DNA of 64,000 bases from Brugia malayi (GCF_000002995.4 NW_025062476.1:11902501-11966500); one strand, 5' to 3'. Positions 1-13,565 are shown, counted from the stretch's first letter. Program-made: numbers and translations. The notes: generated by a model from the letters alone, not told the origin.

Positions 1-534
1 TCAAATCTAATATTATCAGGAATTTTAAAATTTTTATAAAATTTAGAAATAGAAAAACTTAAAAGTAAAGTTATTATTGTATAATTGCTTCTAATTTAAA
101 ATATTATTTAAAAAATGAAGTAATTTTTGTTTTTCATTTATTATTTATTAAATAATAATTTGTTATTAATATCGTTGATCATATAATTATTATTAGTGCT
201 ATTATTGCTTTTTTTTTAATAACAATTAATTTTAACTTATTATGCATTAGATCAAAAAAAAAAAATTAATGATATGATGTTATCACAATGGATGATATTA
301 GATTAGATATCACATAGACATTCCTTTTTGATTGTTTTGGGTATTTACTAAGATTAGAAATTTTTAAGAATTTCACGAAAACTATTTACAATGATTCCAT
401 TGAATATTTAGTTTGAATATTTCATTGTGTTGATTATAAAATTAATGAAATTGTTGAATTATTTTTTTTTTTTATTTTGTTTTTTTGAATTTAATTAAAA
501 TATTAAATGATTGATAAATGATATCCATTGCAGC
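1..534. other. AT-rich non-coding stretch
   Basis: Poly-A/T-rich sequence with stops in all frames. I see no gene, RNA structure or repeat in it. Confidence 0.6.
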
Positions 535-1823
535 GGTAATCCTCAAAATCAGAATAAATTAGAAAAATATGGAAAAACAATTACAAATCACTTCTTTTTA
601 TATAAAAGTTGCAAAACATTATTTATTTTTCTTTTTTGACACTTAAAAAAAAAATCATTTCACGAAAAAAAGGCAACAATATGTTAAAAAAATATGTAGA
701 AAAAGGATTAGCTTAAAAAATGAAAATAGAAAAAACAGAATTTTTAACTCAATTTTGTTGCTAACAGTTATTGTAAAATCAATATTAGAGGTCAGATCAA
801 CTTTGGAGAGGACAGAATTTGGAAAAGGTCAGTTTTCAAGGGGTCAAATTTAGAAAAAAAAAAAAAAAAAACATTAAGCAATAAAAAGCAAATCAAATAA
901 TACATTTGTGAAATGAATGACAAAATTGGTTTCTCAATAATTTTGTATAATAAGAAATAATTTAAAATTTTATGCATTTCATTCAATAAAACAATCACAA
1001 AAAAAAGCAATACAATTTGCTATTTCATATTTTTTACTAATTATTTGCTATTACTAAGTTAATTATTTGTTATTGCGATAAACTCAAACGATTATATCAC
1101 AAATAGTTCCAAAAGTTTTATATTTTCAATTCTTTCATTCTTTCTTTTTGATAAATTTTTTTTATGTTTATTAAATTGTTTTAAAATAATAAATAAGCTT
1201 TGCAATGCTTATAATCATTTGAGAAGCTAAATGTATTCCTTCGAAATATTTAAACGAATAAATGACAATAAAATTCTGAATATTAACTGTAAACATCTGA
1301 CATTTAAATTCATTTAATCGTCAACTAATTATTTTGAGTTCATATTATGTTCGAAATATTTTGAATCTTTTAAAAAATTGAAAAACAATTTGGTTTATTT
1401 TCGGAAATATGAAAGCACATAATATTGTTTAAATAGCATAACTTTAGCTCTTGCAACTTCAATTTGCATTATTGATAATATTAAATACATTGATAGAATT
1501 TGTTGGAAGTATGAGATTCAATGTTTTCAATTTCTAATATTTATTTCTTTCATCCAATCATATTTGTCAGAATCTAAGAAAAAAACTGATATGATATTAT
1601 TACAGAGGAGACAGTAGTCCTTTAAATCATTTTGTAAAGGAATTTTTCATTTTTTCATTCACTCTGATTCGAATAATTTTTATAAAGTTACATTATTTTG
1701 ATGTCAATTGCTAAAATTAATTAATTTTACGGTTGCATCAAACTACTTATAATACAAATAAACTTAAATATTTCATTCTTTTGTCTATAAAATGTGTGAA
1801 ATTGTTGAATTAGTTTTTTTTTT
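535..1823 (+). repeat. Direct repeat, copy 1 (partner 11792-13280)
   Basis: From about 840 to 1810 the sequence is almost identical, in the same orientation, to about 12285-13265, with only scattered substitutions and A-run length changes. Before 760 the match is looser. Homology continues in diverged form through about 2040, so hairpin units 1 and 3 were copied as part of one 1.3-2 kb block. No transposon ends or open frames are visible. Confidence 0.9.
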
Positions 1824-2092
1824 GGTTATTTCTTTATTTGTTTGACGTGATTGGAAGGTTTGAATGATTGAATGAATGGTACTTAGGAAAAGAGTTCCAC
1901 ATGGTTAGAATTAGAGGACTGGTCACTCCATCTCTAGTGGTCACTATTAGATAAGATTGATTGTAGCAGAGATAAAGAACAATTTTGTTTACCGTTAAAT
2001 GCCCCACTTCATTTATCCCGGTGATCCACAAACCGATAGATCTGATCCAATGGAATTCCTGGAAACGTCACATAACATGGCGCCTATTTTTT

Positions 2093-2121
2093 AGCAACGC
2101 CCTCAAATTTCCCTATAAAAG
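2093..2121 (+). promoter_or_regulatory. Promoter of hairpin unit 1
   Basis: The element agcaacgccctc (2093-2104) lies 9 bases before tataaaag (2114-2121). The same pair with almost the same spacing recurs at 6884-6912 and 13537-13565, each upstream of a hairpin. It reads as a Pol II TATA promoter with an upstream element, predicting transcription from about 2145, some 65 bases before the first hairpin. Start site and polymerase are inferred. Confidence 0.55.
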
Positions 2122-2209
2122 CAGCCAATCTTGGTATCGAAGTCATTCAGTTACCAAATGATTACCTTCTTCCGTTTCCTGATTGGTCCTGGATTACCTG
2201 GAAACTCCT

Positions 2210-2294
2210 CAAGGAGCGGTAGTTGTATCGTCTGTGATATGTTGTATAATTGGTTGTTGCTCACATCACAGACCCGATGCAGCGACTGCACTTG
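2210..2294 (+). ncRNA. Pre-miRNA-like hairpin 1a, miR-2-type seed
   Basis: The arms at about 2216-2241 and 2264-2289 pair over about 26 positions, with one 2-nt bulge on the 3' side, two mismatches and a few G-U pairs. An outer CAAG/CTTG stem extends it to 85 nt. The loop is about 20 nt. This is pre-microRNA geometry. The 3' arm reads CAUCACAG from 2264, so a mature RNA starting there would have seed AUCACAG, as in the invertebrate miR-2 family. The related hairpins in units 2-6 keep the stem while the sequence varies. No small-RNA data support it here. Confidence 0.6.
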
Positions 2295-2346
2295 TGCTAC
2301 TCCCGAGATATCCCACACCAAACTACTGCTAATGTCGAAACTGTAG

Positions 2347-2416
2347 CTATTCGGGATAGTCTCTCACGGTAGAGCTTGAAAATCAATTTGCTCACCGGAG
2401 ACATTGTTCCGCATAG
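2347..2416 (+). ncRNA. Pre-miRNA-like hairpin 1b, miR-35/36-like 3' arm
   Basis: Stem segments CTAT/ATAG, CGGGA/TTCCG, GTCTC/GAGAC, CGGT/ACCG and GAGC/GCTC pair in order around a short AT-rich loop. From 2392 the 3' arm reads UCACCGGAGACAUUGUUCCG. Nematode miR-35/36 RNAs begin UCACCGG and also end in a CGCA-type tail, so this looks like a diverged member. The unit 3 copy changes both sides of one stem segment, which supports conserved pairing. Confidence 0.55.
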
Positions 2417-2424
2417 GTACGGTA

Positions 2425-5400
2425 CATTTCCGTCTCATCTACACAAATTCTTGAAACCTCAAGCTGAACGTTGATCATACTTTGACTTCATTTTCATACA
2501 ATAATGAGTAGATTGAAAATCGTTTCACTGATATCCCAAAAGATTCTGAATGTAAAAAATAAAATAAAAAATCTTGAATGTTTCTGAAATCTTGAAATAT
2601 CCCTAAAAAGTCTTGAAAATTATCCTAAATGTAAATAAAAAAAAAAAAAAAAAAAAATTATCCTATATTTGAACAATGTTTTATCATATCTATCAACATA
2701 ATACCTAATAAAATAGTTATGTACAATTAAAAAAATCAATTCAAAGTAAATAATGAAAAAACAATTTAAATAGCAATTGCCATCGTTTTTTGGTACTTGT
2801 AGGATTTCATATTGGCCAATAAATATTTATGATATTAATCACTAATTTGTTTTCCAACTATGAATATAACATTTAAAAAGCAACAACAATACAAGACAAA
2901 AAAAAAAAATTTAATTTAAAATAAAGGAGAAGGATGAAAAGTTTTATTTTCAATTAATCAAAATATTATAGAATTCATAGCGTTCAAAGTATTGTTAATA
3001 TATTGTATGAGATTGTTTTATGCATTGCAAATTTGAACAAACTTTGAAAATGAATTTATTTTTAAAATGAATGAAAATACAAATGAAGCTTATCAGCTAT
3101 TAAGTAATGAACATTTAGTAGTGCTACAGTATGACATTAGCTATTAGCTTTTCAATGCTTTCTGTTATTAGCTAATTTCTCTAAAGTTACATCATTTTTA
3201 TGCATGAATTGTGCACATGTGAAATAATTACTGCAACATATTATGAAAGGTAACATAAATGACAATTAAGGTTTTTTAAAAAAGAAATAAATATTGCAAG
3301 CATACTAGTAATCATTAATTAAATTAAAATTACAAGTAATCATTAATTCATAATTGAAATTATTAATTTATTAGAAGAAAATTATTTTGTTCAGAAATTA
3401 AAATAAAAGTGAAATTAGATCAAAATGACAAAAATGCACACAAAAAATTGAATTATTATGAAATATGAGAAGAAAAATTATTTTAAAAGAATTTTAAGTA
3501 CTCGCAAATAAGCAACAAATGTAACCAATTGTGAATTTTAATCTAATTTTACTAAAAAAAAAAAAAAAAAAAATAAATAAAGAAAAGAAGAGAAATCTGT
3601 TCAATAAAAATAGATCTTTAATATAGTCAAATTTATTTGAAATTAATCAAATTTATTAAAAATTACGCCTACTCAATTCTATTTTCACTTCAGCCTTTTT
3701 TCATTTTAATTTCATATCATATGATTTTTATTTTTATTTTTTTAAATATTCAATAATTGGGTCACTATTAATCGATTTGCATTTGTTGACAAAGACATAT
3801 CCAATCGGAACGATACAACATCGATTATTGAATATTGTTTTATTTATTTTTTTCAGGGAAATTTAGCAAAAATTATTAATATATATATATATTTTCCAAA
3901 ATATCATTCAATAAAAGTTTTAATATTTTGTTTTTACACTCCAAAATTTCTTATCAATATCACAAATGTAAATTTTGTAAATATTATTGTGGAAGAGAAT
4001 TTCACTCATTCCATCAAAAACTGAATTGAAATATTGGTGAGAAAAAAGTGAAATAGTTAATTTAGATAAAAAATAATTAAAAAAAAAAACTAAATTAATT
4101 AGCAGTTCAAAGAAAAAAAAAAACTAAAATTAATTGGTCAATTCGTTACCATTTTTCCAGCAGTCAATAAAAAATGGACGTAATTAATAATATATTTGCA
4201 ATAATTAATTAAATGTAATCTAAATTGACTACTTCCTTTTCTGATTTCTTTTGCCATTCAATATTTCATTTCAGTAATCGATGAATGACATAAATGAAAA
4301 ATTTTTTCTTTTTTTAAGGTTACTTCAAAATGCAATAATATTTCCAATTTACATTTTATAGATAATTAGTAAAGAGATTATTAGAATAGGAAAAAAAAAA
4401 AAACAAAAAAAATTACAAAATTTTTCAAAATATTATTTACAAATATTCTTAATATTTTTGTTTCTCTATTATAAAAAAATTTTTTATCAATTATCATAGA
4501 TTGAAAATATAATTGTATAATTTACAAACTGAAAATATATCGGTCATAAATTTCAATTATTCCATCGATTATTGAATTAAAATATTGTAAAAAAAAAAAG
4601 TTAAATGGTTAATTTAGCTCAAAAAAAAAAAAATACATAACTAAATCTTTTTCAATTGAAAAAAAAAAAAAAAATGAAGTAAGAAAGAATTGAAGTGATG
4701 AAAAAAAAAAATAATAAAATGAAATTTATTCATTTTACATTTAATAAGAGTTAAAGTCAAAAAGCGTTTTTGTATGATTTACAGTATACCAAAACTATTT
4801 CAATGAAATAGTAAAGAGTGTCGGTCTTTTGAATAGTTATTCTGCTCATGATAATGATTAGTAGTGATAATACAATAATATCACTATAGTAATGATAATA
4901 ATAATCATTGTTATCTTTACTATCATATACCAAATATACTTAATTCATTGAGAGGCGGTTATTAAAATAAAGCGCCCTTTTTTTTTTTTCTATTTACTTT
5001 TTCTGTTTTCTTTTTCCCCTTCTCATATGAACACCTATTCTCTCTCCCTCTCTTTCTCTTTCTCTCTCCCTCTCTCTCATCATCTTTACCTAAATTATTG
5101 TATAAAAACATGTAATTTCTAATAGTCAAATCATTCATTTACTCACTCGTTTGTTCGATCATCCATTAAGAGTTCTCTTCTCTTCTTCCCTTCCCTTCCC
5201 TTCCCATCCTTCGGGTTATTATCCCCACCAATTGTTCTTACTCCATTTCACCTCGATGAATGTGATTTTTCCTTTTTTTCTTTTTTGCTTAGAAGAAAAG
5301 AAAGAAATATTATTGATAGCAATTCTATCGACTATGATCTATTTACATATGTATATATACATATATAACATCATAGTATCAATGCAGCAACCTCTACATG

Positions 5401-6829
5401 TACTCTGATTTACCCAAATTTTTACCCTTTTAGAAAGAAGTCCGAAACTTTCACCCTTCTTTGGATATTTTGCTTATTACATAGGTGATGTGATATAATA
5501 ATTAATAATTATGATATAATTACTGCTAATAAATTTTATAATTAAATTAATTTATGATTAAATTAAATGCATACATAAAATATTCGTTTAAAAGAGAGAG
5601 AGAGGGAGAGGAAAAGAAAGTCTGTTTTAGGGAAGTAAATAGTAATTAATGTTTAAATTTTTGTCAATTCCGATTATCAATTCCAATTCCATAATCTTTG
5701 GCCTAAAATACTATGAATTGCTACGATAAAGGATAGTAATCCACAGTTGCGCTTGAAATTTATGAAATGCACACTGGGACTACTATTCTCTTTAGTAGCA
5801 ATATCAATTATTGCGTTAATTTATCACTGGTTTATCATCTGATAAAACTCCTGTATATCATTTTTGATGATAATTTTAATCTTTCTTTGACTCTTCTAGC
5901 CATATTTGTGAAAAAGCCTTCCTCGACAATGCTACGATATAAAATATATTAATAAAGATGATGAAGAATCATTGTATCGTAACAGTCAATATTTTACAAA
6001 TTACAAATACTAATTTATTTTTTCTGTAATGCTACAAACAATTATGTTTTTTTTTCTTACATGGAAGAAATAAAAGTGTTATTTGGATTGATCCGGCTTG
6101 TGTCCGGATTGTTGTAGAATTTTTAATCAAAAACATTGATATGTCAAAGTCTAAAATTTACACTAGCATTTGTTTTCGGATCTTTTTTGCTTCTCAAACT
6201 AAAGCCAATCAGATTGATATCTCTTTTTGACATATCAATTTTAACTTCAACTTTGTGTCTAGCAATAGTTAAATTTAAAAAAAAAAAAAAAAGGAATTGC
6301 ATTTGTCATATTTTTGTTAAATTATCATATGAAGCAAATTAAACGATTTTAATACAAAGAGTGAACAAAACATGAATAATATAATTTTGATTCCATCAAA
6401 GGCAGCTACGATACATTAAAAATAAAAAATGCCAATTTGTCTCTTTGGGCTTTTTTTACTTTCAAAATAAAAGTAATCAGGATGATATTTTGTTTTTTGC
6501 TATATCAATTTTAACTTTAATTTAACCTTGTTTAGTAACCTTGTCAATTAAAATTTTAAAAAATTCGAGGATAAAATTTTTACTTAAGAATAAATTAGAA
6601 ATTTATAATGTTTGATTGAAACATTCTCATATATATTGCACAGTATTTTGTTATTGCATCTTTTTTCTTTTCTTGAATTCAAAGTTAGGCGAATTGGGCA
6701 ACTTTAAATATTGGTCACATTGCCGCCAATATTTGGAACTTTCATTGGTTGTTGAAAAAAGATTTGGTTGAGAAAAATGTTTACGCTAAAAAGTTTGCCC
6801 CTCCTACTGATCCACTAAACGATCTATGT
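2425..6829. other. AT-rich non-coding stretch with simple repeats
   Basis: No gene recognised. Contents are A/T runs, a CT-rich tract at about 5038-5080, a GA tract at about 5593-5613 and several short open frames of AT-rich, non-protein-like composition. The sequence from about 6700 leads into hairpin unit 2. Confidence 0.5.
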
Positions 6830-6883
6830 GATCTGATCCAATGGAATTTCTGGAAACGTCACATAACATGGCGCCTATTTTTT

Positions 6884-6912
6884 GGCAACGCCCTCAAATT
6901 TCCCTATAAAAG
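6884..6912 (+). promoter_or_regulatory. Promoter of hairpin unit 2
   Basis: The element ggcaacgccctc (6884-6895) is followed by tataaaag (6905-6912), matching unit 1 in sequence and spacing. Confidence 0.55.
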
Positions 6913-7000
6913 CAGCCAATCTTGGTATCGAAGTCATTCAGTTACCGAATGATTACCTTCTTCCGTTTCCTGATTGGTCCTGGATTACCTGGAAACTCCT

Positions 7001-7085
7001 CAAGGAGCGGTAGTTGTATCGGCTGTGATATGTTGTATGATTGGTTGTTGCTCACATCACAGACCCGATGCAGCGACTGCACTTG
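7001..7085 (+). ncRNA. Pre-miRNA-like hairpin 2a, miR-2-type seed
   Basis: This has the same fold as hairpin 1a, with arms at about 7007-7032 and 7055-7080 and an outer CAAG/CTTG stem. One difference in the 5' arm (T to G at the bulge) creates an extra G-C pair opposite the 3' bulge. The 3' arm again reads CAUCACAG. Confidence 0.6.
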
Positions 7086-7131
7086 TGCTACTCCCGAGAT
7101 ATCCCATACCAAACTAATGTCGACACTGTAA

Positions 7132-7204
7132 CTGTTCGGGATAGTCTCTCACGGTAGAGCTTGAGAATAATCAAATTGCTCACCGGAGACATTATTCCGC
7201 ATAG
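7132..7204 (+). ncRNA. Pre-miRNA-like hairpin 2b, miR-35/36-like 3' arm
   Basis: This has the same fold as hairpin 1b. Its outer stem reads CTGT against ATAG, so an A-U pair in unit 1 is a G-U pair here and pairing is kept. The 3' arm from 7180 begins UCACCGGAGACAUUAUUCCG. Relative to nematode miR-36 the match is in the first seven bases and the CGCA end. Confidence 0.55.
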
Positions 7205-7416
7205 GTATGGTACATTCCCTACTCATTAACCTAACTTCTTGGAATTCCTGCAACCGTAACGAAATACATTTTATCATTCATTGATCAACACTATTCAAGT
7301 TTGAAATATCCATTCATCTATCGCAAAACTATTGCGGTGTCTTTTCAACTCATTTGTTACACCGTAATGGAATCATAAAGTTTTGCACAAGGACTGATAC
7401 TGGTAGAAATCCTGGT

Positions 7417-7506
7417 TTTTACATGGAAACAACCGAATCCAATCGGCTAACACTCTGCATATTTTACATGGAAATAACCGGATCTAACCAGTTCTCATTT
7501 TGCATA
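7417..7506 (+). repeat. Diverged 45-bp tandem duplication
   Basis: Two adjacent copies start ttttacatggaaa at about 7417 and 7462. Each contains a short inverted motif (ACCGA/TCGG in the first; a weaker AACCGG/CCAGTT in the second). It may be a small structured RNA element, but nothing more can be said. Confidence 0.6.
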
Positions 7507-10500
7507 AAAAGAAAAAAAAAAGCATTTTAAATTAAATTTGCAAAGGAAAGTAATGAAAATTGTGGATTAAAACAGCAAAGAATAGCAATTGATCGATAAT
7601 TTTTGAAAAACAAAACAAAGATTAACTAAAAGAAAAGTATGTATTTAATATTATGTTTATCAATCAATGCATGATAGACTGTTGGAGCAAATTATGCAAC
7701 GACGAATGAAAATTGTCCTTTGTCCCCACCCCAACTGCTATGGGATTGGTTAGTTGGCTAATTATCAGCTAGTTGGATGTTGATTGAATTGAATGAATAA
7801 AAATTCATTAGCCTCTTTGTTTTTTTTCCTAACAAATTCAAGCTGTAATTTCATTTCCTCTCTAAAACAATTTCTTGTTCAATTTTTTTAATTATAAATA
7901 TAAAATTTAACATATACATAAAAATTTCACAATAATCATAAAGCAAAAGCTGAATGAAAATTTTATTATTATCATTCGATTCATTAAAAAAGGATAAAGT
8001 GATTTTCATTCCAGAATTGTTGCTTATTTATTACAAATTTTGATTGGATAGTTATTTAAGTAAATTTGAAAATATTAATTCTTGGCATTGATATGTCAAT
8101 AAATTCTTTTTGTAAAATATTATACACAGGTCATCCAGCAGATTATAATCTTTTTTGATTCATTTTATTAATTTGAAAAATTAATTTGAAGACGAATTGT
8201 TATTGATTTTTTTCTTTTTTTTTTTTTTTTTGTTCATTAAACAAAAAGAAAAATTCTGAATCGTCAAGAAAATTCTACTAAAATTTCATTGCTAAATTAT
8301 GTATAAGTTTATACAGGAAAGTAAATAATCTGAAATTTTTGCTTTAAATTAGTCGAATATTTTGAAAATATTTGCACTGCGATAGATAACTCAAACAATC
8401 GATGTTTTATCATTTGAAAGAAAATGAATGTTTATCAATAAGAAAAGAGTTATTAATTGAAATAAAGAAAACAGTAATAAATTGATTATTAATTAAAGTT
8501 TTGAATTTTTTATGATCTCAGTTTATCACACCTAAAAATCACATAGAGAAATAATCAATTCATTGTAGTTGCAACGAAAATGAAAATATTCGATCAATGA
8601 TCTTTAATATCAATCGTTAAAATGCAAATAAAATATTACTTTCTGTAATGATTGTTTCTGAATTATATTAGTTTACTGAAAAGTTCAACTCACATTTTAA
8701 TTTTTTTTTTCTTCTTCACTTTTTTTTCTGTTAACTAGAAAAATTTTTTGAAACAGTTCAAAATTTTGTTAAATTATTAAAAAAATTGTATATTATTATA
8801 AAGCAATATAAGTAAATTTTGGACTAATTGCAGATTTAATTCTATTTATCAACGCTATAATATGTAATTGAAGTTTCAATATGCCATGATAATAATTTTA
8901 AAACATATTGTGGACTTTTTTTTTTGTTAAATATGCAAATGTTCACGAGGATATTTTGACATTTTGGTTGTTATTAAAATTTTTGAATGGAATTGAATAA
9001 TTTTTAAATTTATAATCTCAAACAGAAGATGACTTAATGTAATGAATAATGATGCATATTATGCAAAAAGATTAAATTTATTTAATATATCAGATTATTT
9101 ATTTTAATCTAATTATAATTATACAATAAAATAAGCAAAGACATTCAGTAAAATTAAGCTAACATAATTTGTCGCAAAATTAAATTATAAAAACTAAATT
9201 AAAAACCAAATTAAAGACTGAATGAACTGAATTGCAATATGTAGAAATAAAATGTACAAAATTGAACAAAAAAATTATTTTTTTTCAAATGTTTCATTCT
9301 CATTTCACTTTTCAATTGTAGCTAAAACTTTGTTTACACTGTTAACAATGATTAATGTATTTAAATTTGTTTCCAATTTAGATTGTTTACAAGATTATTA
9401 GATCTTTATTTGGTTGTACTTCTTTTATTGTTTGTCAGTTTTTGCATTAACTATGAATTATAATTGAATTTAACAAGGTAGTTTTTTGTTTTTATCTAAT
9501 CTCTTTTGAGATTTGTTAATTGGTTAGACAGTTCCAATTGTTGACAAAGTTTACAAACAACAGTATTTGGTCTAGAAATGATCTCTTTTGAGATATATTA
9601 TTAAACTCTTGATTTAGTCTAATTATCTTTATCATAGTCTATTAAAACTTTAATTGTAGATATATCTTAATTATTGTTCTATAGCGCTTTTTAAATGTTT
9701 GTTATTACTGGGTATGTTTTCTTTTAACAAAATTTTTGTTTTATATTTCTTACTATTTTGCTGTGTCCTTCAATTACTTTTACAGTTGGCACTAAATTTT
9801 TAATTACTCTAATAATTTTGGTACCGATTTTTTAAACAGTTATCTTTTACTTTATAATTTTACTAGCATAGAGATATTAATGGTTTTTCCTTTAATGTCC
9901 TTAAGTCCAATTTTTTCGTTTTTTTGAAAGTTTTATTATTATTTAGTTTTTCTGACTTTTCTGTTGGTTTATTTATTTATTTTTATTATTGGTTATATGT
10001 TTGATGTTTTTGCAGGTTAGTTATCTATTTTTTATGTATTTATAATTTGTTTTAATTGTAGTCTAAAGCATTACGACTATTTTGCTTACTCGTTATTTTT
10101 TCTAAGTTATAAGTTAATTTTTACAAGCTACTTTGTCTAAATTATAAGTTTCATTCTTCCTAATAGTTAATTAATATTCATTGTTAGTGAATTTTTTCTG
10201 AAATCAACAGATAACAATTTGATCAGTACTGCATGCGCTTATCCAATTCCATTCATTTAAATCATTTATTTATTTATTTTTTCCTCTTCACTTCTTATTT
10301 GTAAATAAACTCTCTGAATTTATCAATATGTTATCAACATAGCTTAATAGAATGATTATTAGTAAATAATACTAACTCCAAACTATAATCAAAAAACAGT
10401 TCCCAAACAAAATTACAGAGAAAAATCTCAATTGAAAAAGAAAAACAAAAATACAAAACAATTTGTCATATTGTTGTATTATCAATGAAAGAAACATTTT

Positions 10501-11791
10501 CAATTTTAACCTTAAAAAAATGATTCAAAAAATTGTTCAATTATCAACAAAAATTATCCAATTAACATCATTTATCTTTTAACATATATTAAGTAATAAA
10601 GTTTATAATTATAAATTGTCTATGAAATTGTAAAATTAAAAGAAAAAAGCAGCTGATATTATCAGATTATCTTTTGACAAATTTCATCTTTTACTTGATA
10701 TAAAATTATATATATATATATCCTCATTTGGATAATTACGAAAAAAAAAAACATTACTTTAAAATGCAAATCAAAAATGATAAAATAATAATTAAGCAAT
10801 AAATAAAATTATTTAATCATAGATGGTATAATTTAATCAATGCTAAATTATTTTTAATACAAAAATGAATTTCGCTTTTCAATTTAATAAATATTGCTTT
10901 AGTCATATTATTAACATCAAATTTCATAAATATAAATTTAGATTACTAATAAAGTTTAGATTTTAAATTTTTAATGAAGTTGCAAATAATTTGAAAATCA
11001 ACATTGTCAGATGAATAATGACAAAAGAAACAATACTAATTCTTTAATTCTAACCTTGAAAATACAATAATATCTAGTATAGTATAGAAAATTCGACAAA
11101 TTTTGTTAATCTTGGAGAAACCTATAAAAAATATACAAAAATGTAAAATAAATAAAAAAATATAAAACAAAAAAAAATAAAACAAAATTTAAAATAATGA
11201 AGAGATCTGGATTTACCAATCTAATGATATTAGTAAGTACCTTTTTGCTATTTTTAATTAATCTCATAATGCTTAAATTTATTGCTACAGCCGAATTTAT
11301 GATTGGAAGAAATATCGAAAAATGATTAAGCATAAACAAAGAATGTAAAATAGATAAGTGGTGAGAAGGAGAAATGAGGAGAAAAAGGAAGATGATGAGA
11401 AGAAAGAAAGAGATGGATGACGAGGGATCGATCATTTTAGAAATAAAAATTTGATGATTTGCAAACAAAGAGTATATTTTGCTATCGGAGAGGGAAAGTA
11501 ACAAACAAATAAACAAACAAACAAAAAATTATTCGGTGCTAATAATGATAAATGATATGGAAGAACGGGAAAAGATGATTTCTAAATTTATTTATTAATT
11601 TGTTTCTTCGTTTTTCTTTGATAAATACAAAACATTGCAATATGCTCTTTATTTAATCTTTTTTTTTAGTATTTTAATCAGTGAAACTTGCAATTACTGA
11701 ATGATTAGATGTTAAAAAAAGAAGAAAGAAATTAATATTTTGAAGCAATCAGTTTACACATATTGAATTTTCATTGTAATAAAATTTTAGT
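7507..11791. other. AT-rich non-coding stretch
   Basis: No gene recognised. The self-complementary word atctcttttgagat occurs near 9498 and 9580 (imperfectly in the first). A 136-codon open frame on the - strand at 11106-11516 is hydrophobic low-complexity sequence opposite a purine-rich tract and is not credible as a gene. Confidence 0.5.
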
Positions 11792-13280
11792 GGTAATCCT
11801 CAAAATTAGTGAAATAGAATAAATTGGGAAATTATGATAAAATAATTTCAAATCATTTCTTTTTATAATCACAAAAGCATTATTTGCAAAATAGCTTTTA
11901 TTTATTCATTTTTTGGCATAAAATTAAAAAAAAAAAAAAAAAAAAAACGATGAATTTAAAAATGAAATTAGAAAAAACCAAATTTATAACCCAATTTTGT
12001 TGATAACAGTTATTGTAAAATCAATATTAGAGGTCAGGTCAACTTTCAAAAGTTCAAAATTTGAAAAAAAAAAAACATTAAGCTATAAACAAAAACAGTG
12101 GAAAAGTCTTGACGCCTGAAAAATAAGTTCATACAAAAAATGTGTTAAAAAACATGTGGAAAAAAAATTTTTAAAGTGAAGTTAGAAAAACAAAATTAAC
12201 TCAATTTTGCTGCTAACAGTTATTGTAAAATCAATATTAGAGGTCAGATCAACTTTGGAGAGGACAGAATTTGGAAAAGGTCAGTTTTCAAGGGGTCAAA
12301 TTTAGAAAAAAAAAAAAACATTAAGCAATAAAAAGCAAATCAAATAATACATTTGTGAAATGAATGAATAAATTTGGTTTCTCAATAATTTTGTATAATA
12401 AGAAATAATTTAAAATTTTATGCATTTCATTCAATAAAACAATCACAAAAAAAAAGGAATACAATTTGCTATTTCATATTTTTTACTAATTATTTGCTAT
12501 TACTAAGTTAATTATTTGTTATTGCAATAAACTCAAACGATTATATCACAAATAGTTCCAAAAGTTTTATATTTTCAATTCTTTCATTCTTTCTTTTTGA
12601 TAAATTTTTTTTATGTTTATTAAATTGTTTTAAAATAATAAATAAGCCTTGCAATGCTTATAATCATTTGAGAAGCTAAATGTATTCCTTCGCAATATTT
12701 AAACGAATAAATGACAATAAAATTCTGAATATTAACTGTAAACATCTGACATTTAAATTCATTTACTTGTCAACTAATTATTTTGAGTTCATATTATGTT
12801 CGAAATATTTTGAATCTTTTAAAAAATTGAAAAACAATTTGGTTTATTTTCGGAAATATGAAAGCACATAATATTGTTTAAATAGCATAACTTTAGCTCT
12901 TGCAACTTGAATTTGCATTGTTGATAATATTAAATACATTGATAGAATTTGCTGGAAGTATGAGATTCAATGATTTCAATTTCTAATATTTATTTCTTTC
13001 ATCCAATCATATTTGTCAGAATCTAAGAAAAAAACTGATATGATATTATCACAGAGGAGACAGTAGTCCTTTAAATCATTTTGTAAAGGAATTTTTCATT
13101 TTTTCATTCACTCTGATTCGAATAATTTTTATAAAGTTACATTATTTTGATGTCAATTGCTAAAATTAATTAATTTTACGGTTGCATCAAACTACTTATA
13201 ATACAAATAAATTTAAATATTTCATTCTTTTGTCTATAAAATGTGTGAAATTATTGAATTAATTTTTTTTTTTTCTTTTT
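11792..13280 (+). repeat. Direct repeat, copy 2 (partner 535-1823)
   Basis: This is the second copy of the block at 535-1823. It is longer because a segment containing the words aacagttattg and aggtcag is present twice (about 11985-12070 and 12195-12300). Diverged homology to 1836-2040 continues to about 13490 and joins hairpin unit 3. Confidence 0.9.
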
Positions 13281-13536
13281 TTGGTTTGTTTGATTTAATT
13301 AAAAGATTTGGATGGTTGAATCACTGAATGAATAAATAGTATTTACTAGATGAGTTGCAGATGGTCAGAGCAACGGTCAGTCTATCTCTAATGGTCACTA
13401 TTTAATAGCAGAGATAAAGAACAATTTTGTTTACTGTTGAATATTCGTCTTTATTTATGTCGTTGATCCACAGATCAATAATTCCGATCAAATGTAACAC
13501 TTAGAGGGCGTGGCCCATTAGGGTACCTTATTTCCT

Positions 13537-13565
13537 AGCAACGCCCTCGAATTCCTCTATAAAAG
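13537..13565 (+). promoter_or_regulatory. Promoter of hairpin unit 3
   Basis: The element agcaacgccctc (13537-13548) and tataaaag (13558-13565) are spaced as in units 1 and 2. The flanks have diverged, so the conserved pair is informative. A catatcaaaatcattcag stretch follows, comparable to the cattcagttacc that follows the TATA box in unit 1. Confidence 0.6.

Larger units (their letters stand above)
6830..7225 (+). repeat. Hairpin unit 2, near-identical copy of 2041-2430
   Basis: A roughly 390-base block almost identical to unit 1. It includes the promoter element, TATA box and both hairpins. One visible difference is a 6-base deletion between the two hairpins. Only the unit itself was copied here; the 1 kb of AT-rich DNA that precedes unit 1 is absent. 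Confidence 0.85.

Noticed and set aside
530..1823. Transposon interpretation of the 1.3 kb direct repeat
   Set aside because: No terminal repeats, target-site duplication or transposase-like frame could be seen. A plain segmental duplication fits better.
2131..2346. 71-codon + strand open frame, with a similar one at 6922-7131
   Set aside because: They overlap the hairpins of units 1 and 2. The shared sequence is explained by the recent duplication and by the RNA stem, and unit 3 does not keep the frame.
11106..11516. 136-codon hydrophobic open frame on the - strand
   Set aside because: Low-complexity Leu/Ile/Phe/Ser translation opposite a purine-rich tract. On the + strand a possible mini-gene (ATG at 11197, 58-bp intron) ends after 15 codons and is not credible either.
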